Below, piece by piece: positions 1 through 7,224 of a stretch of DNA of 64,000 nucleotides. The notes below the pieces were generated by a model. That model did no database searches. It saw nothing but the letters and a program-made list of their open reading frames with translations, and was not told where the DNA came from. The translations under genes were made by a program, and so were the position numbers. How positions within the stretch are numbered: the stretch's first letter is position 1; every line of letters begins with the position of its first letter. Source of the DNA: Burkholderiales bacterium (GTDB lineage: Bacteria; Pseudomonadota; Gammaproteobacteria; Burkholderiales; Casimicrobiaceae); NCBI GenBank assembly GCA_015075645.1, contig JABTUF010000002.1, positions 558,001 through 622,000 on the forward strand, in the 5' to 3' direction.

Positions 1-164
1 GCGCGGGTCGTCCGGCGATCCTTCGGCTTCGATTTGCGCAACCGTTCGTCGCGCGTGCGGGTGTACGCCTGCAGGCTGCGGCGGCGGCGCACGATCATCG
101 TCCGCACGGCGACGAGCCCGGCGACGAGCGCGACCAGCACGGGAAGCCCGACGGCGAGGTCCAT
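1..164 (-). CDS. Hypothetical membrane-anchored protein (N-terminal part, runs off the window)
   Basis: Only the first 54 codons lie in the window. Translation from the ATG at 164 gives a hydrophobic stretch at residues 3-21 (LAVGLPVLVALVAGLVAV). A strongly basic segment (RRRRSLQ) follows, and then a charged tail rich in Arg, Lys and Asp. That is the layout of a small protein held by one N-terminal membrane helix with a cytoplasmic positive flank. It is divergent from ampD, with 72 bp between the start codons. I do not recognise the family, and the rest of the gene is missing. Confidence 0.5.
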   Translation of the reverse strand, partial: MDLAVGLPVLVALVAGLVAVRTMIVRRRRSLQAYTRTRDERLRKSKPKDRRTTR

Positions 165-236
165 CCGTGCATTGTCGCATCGCCGAGCGCCGCGCGAAAC
201 GGGGACGGCGGCGGCGACCATCGCGGGCATTGCCGC

Positions 237-788
237 ATGACCGCGTCGCGCGACTTCGACCCGGCGGGCTGGCTCGCCGGTGCCCGCCGCGTTCCGTCGC
301 CCAACGCCGACGAACGGCCTCCCGGCACCGAGGTCACGCTCGTGGTGATCCACGGCATCTCGCTTCCGCCCGGGGCGTTCGGGGGTGACGCCATCGATCG
401 CCTCTTCACCAACCGCCTCGATCCCGCCCTCCATCCGGCCTTCGCCGCGGTCGCCTCGCTGAGGGTCTCGGCGCACTTCCTGATCCGCCGCGACGGTGCG
501 CTCGTCCAGTTCGTGCCCTGCGCGATGCGGGCGTGGCATGCAGGCGTGTCGCGCTGGCGCGACCGGGAGCGCTGCAACGACTTCTCGATCGGCATCGAAC
601 TCGAGGGCACCGACGAGCGGCCCTACACCGCCCGGCAGTACCTGCGGCTCGCGGCCCTCGTCCGCCGCATCCGACGGCGCTGGCCGGCGGTCGAACTCGC
701 CGGCCACAGCGACATCGCCCCGGGCCGCAAGACCGATCCCGGCCCGGCGTTCGACTGGGCCCGGCTCCGGACCCTCCTCGCCGCCTGA
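237..788 (+). CDS. ampD: 1,6-anhydro-N-acetylmuramyl-L-alanine amidase AmpD
   Basis: Cytoplasmic zinc amidase of peptidoglycan recycling: it cuts the lactyl-amide bond between anhydroMurNAc and the stem peptide. The 183-aa length is normal for AmpD. The N-acetylmuramoyl-L-alanine amidase type 2 fold is clear, with candidate zinc ligands His39 (VVIHGIS), His157 (AGHSDIAPGRK) and Asp167 (KTDPGP). Glu121 in GIELEG and Lys165 match the catalytic Glu and Lys of the family. There is no signal peptide, as expected for AmpD rather than the periplasmic AmiD. The ATG at 237 overlaps the end of another open frame as ATGA, but no upstream gene on this strand is evident. In many proteobacteria AmpD loss derepresses AmpC; no ampC or ampR is seen here. 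Confidence 0.93.
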   Translation: MTASRDFDPAGWLAGARRVPSPNADERPPGTEVTLVVIHGISLPPGAFGGDAIDRLFTNRLDPALHPAFAAVASLRVSAHFLIRRDGALVQFVPCAMRAWHAGVSRWRDRERCNDFSIGIELEGTDERPYTARQYLRLAALVRRIRRRWPAVELAGHSDIAPGRKTDPGPAFDWARLRTLLAA

Positions 789-829
789 CCCGGCCATGCG
801 GGGCACGCCTGTGCCGTCCGTCGACCCGT

Positions 830-835
830 TATAAT
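830..835 (+). promoter_or_regulatory. Sigma-70 -10 element before yciB operon
   Basis: A perfect TATAAT lies 42 bp before the yciB ATG. No good TTGACA is visible 16-18 bp upstream, so the -35 is weak. It is the best candidate promoter for the yciB-bolA-ppiC unit, with a start expected near 842. Confidence 0.5.
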
Positions 836-877
836 GCTCGATTCCCCGGACGCGCCCCGGCGGCGCGCCCGGACCCC

Positions 878-1429
878 ATGCAGCTCCTCGCCGACTACTT
901 CCCGCTGATCCTGTTCTTCGTCGCGTACAAGGCGCAGGGCATCTACGCGGCCACGGCCGTGGCGATCGTCGCGTCCATCGGGCAGATCGCGTATTTCGCC
1001 TGGAAGCGGCGCATCTCCGCGGTGCACTGGCTCTCGTTCGCGATCATCGTCGTGTTCGGCGGCGCGACGCTCCTGCTGCAGGACGAGACTTTCATCAAGT
1101 GGAAGCCCACGGTGCTCTACGCGCTCTTCGGCCTGGTGCTCGCGGTGGGCAAGCTCGCGTTCCGGCGCGACCTGATCGCGGGCCTGCTCAAGGACGTGTC
1201 GCTGCCCGCGTCCGTCTGGTCGGCGGTGACCTGGTCCTGGGTCGGGTTCTTCGCGGCAATGGCGTTCGCCAACTGGTACGTCGCGTTCCATTTCCCGACC
1301 GACACCTGGGTCAATTTCAAGGTCTGGGGCGGCATCGGACTGGTCCTCGCGTTCGCGATCGCCCAGGGCCTCTGGCTCGCCCGGCACATGCAGGAAGTCC
1401 CCGCGCGCGAGGAGGCGCCGCATCGATGA
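878..1429 (+). CDS. yciB: Inner membrane septation protein YciB (IspZ family)
   Basis: A 183-aa polytopic inner-membrane protein with about five hydrophobic helices. It starts MQLLADYFPLILFFVAYK and carries the family features FIKWKPTVLYALFG and the NWYVAFHFPTDTWVNFK segment near the C-terminus. YciB proteins are implicated in septation and envelope integrity, but the molecular activity is not settled. The ATG at 878 gives the usual N-terminus and length; the upstream extension of the frame has none of the family's features. Its stop overlaps the start of the BolA gene (ATGA), so the two are probably translationally coupled. Confidence 0.93.
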   Translation: MQLLADYFPLILFFVAYKAQGIYAATAVAIVASIGQIAYFAWKRRISAVHWLSFAIIVVFGGATLLLQDETFIKWKPTVLYALFGLVLAVGKLAFRRDLIAGLLKDVSLPASVWSAVTWSWVGFFAAMAFANWYVAFHFPTDTWVNFKVWGGIGLVLAFAIAQGLWLARHMQEVPAREEAPHR

Positions 1430-1725
1430 CCGCGCCGGACATCGCGCGCGCGATCGCCGAGCGGCTCGAACCGCTCGCCCCGGTGCATGTCGCGCTCGAC
1501 GACCAGAGCGCCGCCCATGCGGGCCATGCCGGGGCGGCCGGCGGCGGCGGGCACTTTTCGCTGCTGGTCGTGTCAGAGGCGTTCACCGGGGCGGGGAGCC
1601 TCGCCCGGCACCGCCGCGTGATGGACCGGCTCTCCGACCTCTTTCCCCATCCGGTGCATGCGCTCTCGATCCGCGCCTGCACCCCCGACGAATACTTCAC
1701 GTCCCACGAAAGGACCGTTCGATGA
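1426..1725 (+). CDS. BolA family protein
   Basis: A 99-aa BolA/IbaG-like protein, cytoplasmic, expected to pair with monothiol glutaredoxins in iron-sulfur or redox regulation. It has the family core F-S-L-L-V-V-S-E-A-F and RHRRVMDRL, followed by the short HALSIRACTPDEY tail typical of BolA. A Gly/Ala/His-rich insert (HAGHAGAAGGGGH, about residues 31-43) lies before the core. The gene overlaps yciB upstream and ppiC downstream by ATGA junctions. The yciB-bolA-ppiC order recurs in betaproteobacteria. Which BolA subtype it is cannot be settled from the sequence alone. Confidence 0.88.
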   Translation: MTAPDIARAIAERLEPLAPVHVALDDQSAAHAGHAGAAGGGGHFSLLVVSEAFTGAGSLARHRRVMDRLSDLFPHPVHALSIRACTPDEYFTSHERTVR

Positions 1726-2525
1726 CCCGTACCACGATCGCGCTCGCCGTCATGGCCGCGCTCGCCCTGCCTGCCGCCCACGCCCAGGCGCCCGCCGCGC
1801 CGAAGGCCGCCGCGGCGAAGGCCGCCGACTCCGGCAAGGCGCTCTACCCGCAGTCGACCTTCGATGCGGTGCTGAAGGACCGCGTGGCCCAGGGCCAGCC
1901 GGACTCGCCGGAACTCCGCGCGCTGATCCGCGAGGAACTCAACACGCGCGAACTCCTCGCCCGCGAAGCCCGCAAGAAGGGCCTCGACAAGTCCGCCGAA
2001 GTGAAGTCGCAGATGGACCTCGCGTCGCAGACCGTGCTCGTGCGCGCCTACGTCGCGGACTGGGTGAAGAACAATCCGATCCCGGAAGCCGACCTCCGCA
2101 AGGAATACGACGCGATCAAGAACCAGATCGGCGACAAGGAGTACAAGGTCGCGCACATCCTGGTCGACAACGAGCAGGATGCGAAGGACGTCATCACCGA
2201 ACTGCAGAAGGGCGCCAAGTTCGCCGATCTCGCCAAGGCGCGATCGAAGGATCCGGGCTCGAAGGACAAGGGGGGCGACCTCGACTGGAACGCGCCGGCG
2301 AACTTCGTGAAGCCGTTCTCCGACGCGATGGTGAAGGCCGAGAAGGGCAAGTTCACGCCGCAGCCGGTGCAGACGCAGTTCGGCTGGCACGTGATCCTCG
2401 TCGAGGACGTCCGCGCCGCCAAGGTGCCCTCGTTCGACGAGGTGAAGCCGCAACTCGCGCAGCGCATGCAGGCGCAGCACCTCGACAAGTACTTCCGCGA
2501 GCTGCGCGCCAAGAACGGCGTCTGA
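1722..2525 (+). CDS. Periplasmic peptidyl-prolyl cis-trans isomerase, parvulin (PpiC/SurA-like)
   Basis: A 267-aa exported folding catalyst. Residues 1-22 form a Sec signal peptide (hydrophobic core IALAVMAALAL, probable cleavage after AHA at 20-22). A SurA-N-like helical region (about 40-120, including TRELLAREARKKGL) leads into a rotamase/parvulin domain (about 130-235) with YKVAHILV, the ARSKDPGSKDKGGDLDW loop and QTQFGWHVILVED. It probably helps outer-membrane or periplasmic proteins fold. It is the last gene of the yciB-bolA operon, joined by an ATGA overlap and followed by a terminator. Confidence 0.92.
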   Translation: MTRTTIALAVMAALALPAAHAQAPAAPKAAAAKAADSGKALYPQSTFDAVLKDRVAQGQPDSPELRALIREELNTRELLAREARKKGLDKSAEVKSQMDLASQTVLVRAYVADWVKNNPIPEADLRKEYDAIKNQIGDKEYKVAHILVDNEQDAKDVITELQKGAKFADLAKARSKDPGSKDKGGDLDWNAPANFVKPFSDAMVKAEKGKFTPQPVQTQFGWHVILVEDVRAAKVPSFDEVKPQLAQRMQAQHLDKYFRELRAKNGV

Positions 2526-2546
2526 TCCCGCGGGAGCGCGGCATCG

Positions 2547-2579
2547 ACGGGGCCGGCCCTTCGGGCTCCGCCCCGTTTT
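2547..2579 (+). terminator. Rho-independent terminator after ppiC
   Basis: The stem ACGGGGC (2547-2553) pairs with GCCCCGT (2570-2576), with an inner GCCC-TTC-GGGC hairpin, and is followed by TTTT. It sits 22 bp after the ppiC stop and closes the operon. Confidence 0.75.
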
Positions 2580-2725
2580 CCTTGCGGCCCCGGCCTGCGG
2601 CGCTGACCGGAGCGTCAGTCCCCGCCCGCGGAGCGTTCGATGGTATCGTTCGCGCTGGCCGCGGCCGCAGCGCCAGCCTTACGGGGCAGCGCGACGATTT
2701 CGCCGCGCGCAACGGGAGGACGTGC

Positions 2726-3187
2726 ATGTCGATGATCCGCAATCCGAAGGAGTTCGGCTCGGGCTGTCTGTTCGCGCTCGCCGGACTCGCCGCGATCCTG
2801 ATCGGATACGCCTACCCGGTGGGAACGGCGGCGCGCATGGGGCCGGGGTACTTCCCGCGCGCGCTCGGGATGATCCTGGTGGTGCTGGGCGCCGCCCTGA
2901 TCGTGAAGGGATTGCGCACGCAGGGGGCGCGCATCTCGACCCCCACGCTGCAGCCGATCGCGATCGTGCTCGGCAGCGTCGTCCTCTTCGGAGTCACCGT
3001 CGTCCCGCTCGGCCTCGTCCTCGCGACGATCCTGCTCGTCGTGGCGTCGAGCGTCGCGAGCCACGAGTTCCGCTGGAAGGAGGCGCTGATCGCCTCGCTC
3101 GTGCTGGCGGTGTTCGTGGTCGTGGCGTTCACCTGGGGGCTCCAGTTGCAGTTGCCGACCTGGCCGCGGTTCATCACGGGAGCGTGA
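2726..3187 (+). CDS. tctB: Tripartite tricarboxylate transporter small membrane subunit TctB
   Basis: A 153-aa membrane protein with four predicted helices (about 12-28, 46-62, 75-105, 115-135). It has the TctB hallmark near the start, GxxxPxxxFP-like, here MGPGYFPRALG. TctB is the small integral subunit of a secondary solute carrier for carboxylates, which works with the large subunit TctA and a periplasmic binding protein TctC. A strong ribosome site GGGAGGA (2714-2720) supports the ATG at 2726. tctA follows after 4 bp. No tctC is adjacent, so substrate capture must rely on a binding protein encoded elsewhere. Confidence 0.88.
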   Translation: MSMIRNPKEFGSGCLFALAGLAAILIGYAYPVGTAARMGPGYFPRALGMILVVLGAALIVKGLRTQGARISTPTLQPIAIVLGSVVLFGVTVVPLGLVLATILLVVASSVASHEFRWKEALIASLVLAVFVVVAFTWGLQLQLPTWPRFITGA

Positions 3188-3191
3188 CGCC

Positions 3192-4700
3192 ATGGAGATC
3201 CTCCAGCACCTCGCGCTCGGATTCGAAGTCGCGCTCACGCTGCAGAACCTGCTCTACGCGTTCTTCGGCGTCCTGCTGGGTACGCTGATCGGCGTCCTGC
3301 CCGGCATCGGCCCGGTGCCGACGATCGCGATGCTGCTGCCGGTGACCTACGCGCTGCAGCCCGTCTCCGCGCTGATCATGCTCGCCGGCATCTACTACGG
3401 CGCGAGCTACGGCGGTTCGACGACCGCGATCCTCGTCAACCTGCCGGGCGAGTCGTCGTCGGTGGTGACCTGCATCGACGGCTACCAGATGGCGCGCCGC
3501 GGCAAGGCGGGAAAGGCGCTGTCGGTGGCGGCGATCGGGTCGTTCATCGCCGGCACCTTCGCGACGATCGTCATCGCCGGCTTCGCGCCGCCGCTCGCCG
3601 AGTTCGCGCTCAAGTTCGGTCCCGCCGAATACTTCTCGCTGATGGTCCTCGGCCTGCTCTCGGCGGTCGTGCTGGCGAGCGGCTCGCTCCTCAAGGCGAT
3701 CGCGATGATCGTGCTGGGCCTTCTGCTCGGCATCGTCGGCACCGACGTCAACTCGGGGCTGCAGCGCTACACGTTCGGCGTTCCCGAGCTCTCCGACGGC
3801 ATCGGGTTCGTGACCCTGGCGATGGGCCTCTTCGGTTTCGCCGAGATCATCGTCAACCTCGAGCAGCGCGGGCACCGCGAGGTGTTCACCGACAACGTGT
3901 CGGGCCTGTGGCTCAAGTGGCACGAGTTCAAGGAGGCGCTGCCGGCGATCGCGCGCGGCACCGGCATCGGATCGGTGCTCGGCATCCTGCCCGGCGGCGG
4001 CGCGATGCTCTCGGCGTTCGCCTCGTACACGGTCGAGAAGAAGATCTCCAAGGATCCTTCGCGCTTCGGCAAGGGCGCGATCGAGGGCGTCGCGGGTCCC
4101 GAGAGCGCGAACAACGCGGGCGCGCAGGCGTCTTTCATCCCGCTCCTCACGCTCGGCATCCCCGGCAACGCGGTGATGGCGCTGATGGTCGGCGCGATGA
4201 CGATCCACAGCATCCAGCCCGGGCCGCAGGTGATGTCGTCGAACCCGCACCTCTTCTGGGGCCTGATCGCGTCGATGTGGATCGGCAACCTGATGCTCGT
4301 CGTGCTGAACCTGCCGATGATCGGCGTCTGGGTGAAGCTCCTCAAGGTGCCCTACCGGCTCCTCTACCCGGCGATCCTGCTGTTCTGCTGCATCGGCGTG
4401 TACAGCCTGCAGAACAACGTGTTCGACGTGCTGGCGGCGGCGGTGTTCGGCGCGCTGGGCTGGATCTTCGTCAAGCTCGAATGCGAGCCGGCGCCGCTGC
4501 TGCTGGGCTTCATCCTCGGCCCGATGATGGAGGAGAACCTGCGCCGGGCGCTCCTCCTGTCGCGCGGCGACCCGACGGTGTTCTTCACCCGACCGCTCTC
4601 GCTCGCGATGTTGATCGCTGCGGCGCTTCTCCTCCTCATCATCGTCCTGCCGGCGGTGCGCAAGACCCGGCAGGAAGCCTTCCAGGAGGAAGGGGCCTAG
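3192..4700 (+). CDS. tctA: Tripartite tricarboxylate transporter large membrane subunit TctA
   Basis: A 502-aa polytopic protein with roughly 12 hydrophobic segments. TctA family signatures are the N-terminal GVLPGIGPVPTIAMLLP and YGGSTTAILVNLPGE, the mid-protein GILPGGGAMLSAF repeat of the first motif, and GPESANNAGAQASFIPLL. It forms the transport channel with TctB using an ion gradient, and the substrate (citrate or another carboxylate) is set by the partner TctC. The length matches the family. It is co-transcribed with tctB. The cargo cannot be inferred from the sequence. Confidence 0.93.
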   Translation: MEILQHLALGFEVALTLQNLLYAFFGVLLGTLIGVLPGIGPVPTIAMLLPVTYALQPVSALIMLAGIYYGASYGGSTTAILVNLPGESSSVVTCIDGYQMARRGKAGKALSVAAIGSFIAGTFATIVIAGFAPPLAEFALKFGPAEYFSLMVLGLLSAVVLASGSLLKAIAMIVLGLLLGIVGTDVNSGLQRYTFGVPELSDGIGFVTLAMGLFGFAEIIVNLEQRGHREVFTDNVSGLWLKWHEFKEALPAIARGTGIGSVLGILPGGGAMLSAFASYTVEKKISKDPSRFGKGAIEGVAGPESANNAGAQASFIPLLTLGIPGNAVMALMVGAMTIHSIQPGPQVMSSNPHLFWGLIASMWIGNLMLVVLNLPMIGVWVKLLKVPYRLLYPAILLFCCIGVYSLQNNVFDVLAAAVFGALGWIFVKLECEPAPLLLGFILGPMMEENLRRALLLSRGDPTVFFTRPLSLAMLIAAALLLLIIVLPAVRKTRQEAFQEEGA

Positions 4701-4727
4701 GGCCGGCGCACGGCGAGCCGCGGCAGG

Positions 4728-4733
4728 TAGAAT
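4728..4733 (+). promoter_or_regulatory. Possible -10 element before the gamma-glutamyltransferase-like gene
   Basis: TAGAAT in the 116-bp gap after tctA, 83 bp before the proposed GTG start. No convincing -35 is visible. Several other genes here carry a TAGAAT or TATGAT hexamer in a comparable place. Confidence 0.3.
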
Positions 4734-4816
4734 CGAGGACCGCACCGGCGTTCCCGGCCCGAACGCCGCGACGCCGGCCGCGCCCCTCTCCGTCCACGCT
4801 CCGCAGGCCCATTCCC

Positions 4817-6400
4817 GTGCTCGACTGGTCGCTCCCCTACCCGTCCCGGCGCCAGCCGGTTCTCGCCCGCAACGTCGTCGCGACGAGCCAGCCGCTCGCC
4901 GCGCAGGCGGGCGCATCGATGATCGCGCGCGGCGGCAACGCGGTCGACGCGGCCCTCGCCGCAGCGATCACGCTGACCGTCGTCGAGCCGGTCAGCAACG
5001 GCATGGGTTCGGACCTCTTCGCCATCGTCTGGGACGGACGCGAACTCGTCGGACTCAACGCCTCCGGCCGCGCACCGGCGGCGACGAGCGCGGCGCGCTA
5101 CGCCGGCAAGCCGGAGATGCCGCAGCGCGGATGGGAGCCGGTGACGATCCCCGGGGCGGTCTCGGGCTGGGTCGCGCTGTCGCAGCGCTTCGGCAAGCTG
5201 CCGTTCGCCGACCTGTTCGAGCCCGCGATCCGCTACGCGCGCGACGGCTGGATCGTCTCGCCGACGATCGCCGGACAGTGGGAGCGCGCGGCTGGCGTGT
5301 TGCCCCACGACCTGGGTTTCGCCGAGCACTTCCTGCCGCGCGGTCGCGCGCCGCGGGCCGGCGAGAGTTTCTCCTGCCCGCCGCAGGCGCGCACGCTCGA
5401 GACCATCGCGTCGACGAAGGGCGAAGCGTTCTACCGCGGCGCCCTCGCGCAGGCGATGGTCGCCGATGCCAGGCGGCACGGCGCGGTCCACACGCTCGAG
5501 GACTTCGCGCGCCACGGCGCCGACTGGGTCGTGCCGCTCGGGTTCGACTATCGGGGCACGACGGTCCACCAGATCCCGCCCAACGGCCAGGGCATCGCGA
5601 CGCTGATCGCGCTCGGCATCCTCGAGTCGTTCGACCTCGCGCGCGAGGCGCCCGACAGTCTCGCGGCCCAGCATCGGGCGATCGAGGCGATGAAGCTCGC
5701 GTTCGCCGACGTCTACCACTACGTCGGGGACCCCTCGCACATGCGCGTGTCGCCGGACTCGCTCCTCGACCGCGCGTACCTCGCGTCGCGCGCGAAGCTC
5801 ATCGACCCGAAGCGCGCGCAGGACTTCGGCCCCGGTACGCCGCCGTCGGGCGGCACCGTCTACCTCGCGGCCGGCGACGCGGACGGCACGATGGTGTCGC
5901 TCATCCAGTCGAACTACATGGGCTTCGGATCGGGCGTGGTCGTACCGGGGACCGGCATCAGCCTGCAGAACCGCGGCGCGGGCTTCACGCTCGAACCCGG
6001 CCACGCGAACGTGATCGCCGGCGGCAAGCGCCCGTACCACACGATCATCCCGGGCTTCCTCACGCGCGCGGGCGCGCCGCTCGCCGCGTTCGGCGTCATG
6101 GGCGGGCCGATCCAGCCGCAGGGGCACGTGCAGGCGCTCGTCCGCGTCCTCGACCGGGGCATGAACCCGCAGGCGGCGCTCGACGCTCCTCGCTGGCGCT
6201 GGAACCGCGAAGGCACGCTCGACCTCGAGCCGTCGATGGACGCCGACGTGCAGCGCGGCCTCGCCGCGCTCGGGCACCGCATCGTGCAGTCGGCGGACAG
6301 CTACATGGACTTCGGCGCCGGGCAGTTCGTCGTGAAGCTCGGCGACGGCTTCCTCGCGGCGTCCGATCCGAGGCGCGACGGGCAGGCGGTCGGCTTCTGA
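4817..6400 (+). CDS. Gamma-glutamyltransferase family protein (YwrD-like)
   Basis: A 527-aa N-terminal nucleophile hydrolase of the gamma-glutamyltranspeptidase family. The large-subunit region has ARGGNAVDAALAAAITLTVVEP and GSDLFAIVWDG. The autoprocessing site is GGTVYLAAGDADG, with Thr347 as the predicted new N-terminus and nucleophile, followed by MVSLIQSNYMGFGSG and PYHTIIPGF. These small-subunit motifs resemble YwrD-type members. There is no signal peptide, which suggests a cytoplasmic enzyme acting on gamma-glutamyl compounds or acyl amides. A GTG start at 4817 is the only sensible one before the conserved ARNVVATSQPLA. Its stop lies only 10 bp from the stop of the convergent gene; CTGACC...GGTCAG forms a small hairpin across the junction. 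Confidence 0.85.
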   Translation: MLDWSLPYPSRRQPVLARNVVATSQPLAAQAGASMIARGGNAVDAALAAAITLTVVEPVSNGMGSDLFAIVWDGRELVGLNASGRAPAATSAARYAGKPEMPQRGWEPVTIPGAVSGWVALSQRFGKLPFADLFEPAIRYARDGWIVSPTIAGQWERAAGVLPHDLGFAEHFLPRGRAPRAGESFSCPPQARTLETIASTKGEAFYRGALAQAMVADARRHGAVHTLEDFARHGADWVVPLGFDYRGTTVHQIPPNGQGIATLIALGILESFDLAREAPDSLAAQHRAIEAMKLAFADVYHYVGDPSHMRVSPDSLLDRAYLASRAKLIDPKRAQDFGPGTPPSGGTVYLAAGDADGTMVSLIQSNYMGFGSGVVVPGTGISLQNRGAGFTLEPGHANVIAGGKRPYHTIIPGFLTRAGAPLAAFGVMGGPIQPQGHVQALVRVLDRGMNPQAALDAPRWRWNREGTLDLEPSMDADVQRGLAALGHRIVQSADSYMDFGAGQFVVKLGDGFLAASDPRRDGQAVGF

Positions 6401-6410
6401 CCCGCGCCGG

Positions 6411-7208
6411 TCAGCGAGCTCCCATCGACGCGCGCAGGTCCACGAGCAACCGGTCGATCGCGTCGACCCGCACCCATCCGAAGCGCGGGAACTCGATGTC
6501 GAGAATCACGTAGACGGTGAGCGCGAAGATCGCGGCGAAGCCCAGCTTGTGGATCCATGTGTATCCGCGCATTCCCGCGGCCTGGTATCCGGCGAGGAGC
6601 GCCGCGGCGAGCGCGAGCACCACGAGCATCGCGTAGACGATCGGCGGCGGATGGGTCCGCGTCGCGGCCACCCGCGTCGTCGTGATGTCGAACATCTGGT
6701 TCAGCGAGGGCACCAGCAGCATCTCCGCGGAAGGCTTCGCCTCGGGAAGGCGCACCGCCGCGAGCGAGCTGCGCCAGATTTCCGCCTGCAGTTCCTGCGA
6801 ACGCAGGTACTCGGCGTTCGCCGCCGCGAGATCCGGCAGCTTCCGGTAGGTCGCGATGCGCGAATCGACGTAGCGGCGGAACTGCTCGCGCAGCGCCGGC
6901 TGGGCGGCCTCCGGCACGAGATCGACGCGCAGCCACGCGGTGCCGATCGCGTTCGCCTCGTCGACGACCTGCGTGCGCCGCGCGTCGAAGCGTTCGAGCC
7001 CGCCGGAGAACGTGAACGCCACCAGGAGGCCGAGCAGCGCGAAGATCGCGGTCTCGAGCGATCCGACGCCGCCGTGTCCCTCCGGCCCATGGCGCGCGAT
7101 CGCACGCTCGCCGAGCAGGCGTCCCAGCCGCAGGCAGGCCAGGATGCCGGCGAAGAGCGAAGCCGCGACGAGGGTGCCGAGGCTTGCGAGGTCGAATCCC
7201 GAGAGCAT
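6411..7208 (-). CDS. DUF4239-like (bestrophin-like) membrane protein
   Basis: A 265-aa integral membrane protein. The predicted helices are 8-25, 53-70, 195-215 and 230-245, with a large soluble segment between helices 2 and 3. Typical of the family are ETAIFALLGLLVAFTFSG, followed by the charged FDARRTQVVDEANAIGTAWLR. The domain is widespread in proteobacteria, and its function is unproven. It sits 17 bp downstream of the ribonucleotide reductase stop on the same strand and may be co-transcribed with it, but no functional link is evident. Confidence 0.75.
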   Translation of the reverse strand: MLSGFDLASLGTLVAASLFAGILACLRLGRLLGERAIARHGPEGHGGVGSLETAIFALLGLLVAFTFSGGLERFDARRTQVVDEANAIGTAWLRVDLVPEAAQPALREQFRRYVDSRIATYRKLPDLAAANAEYLRSQELQAEIWRSSLAAVRLPEAKPSAEMLLVPSLNQMFDITTTRVAATRTHPPPIVYAMLVVLALAAALLAGYQAAGMRGYTWIHKLGFAAIFALTVYVILDIEFPRFGWVRVDAIDRLLVDLRASMGAR

Positions 7209-7224
7209 GCGTTCCTCCGGCGAG

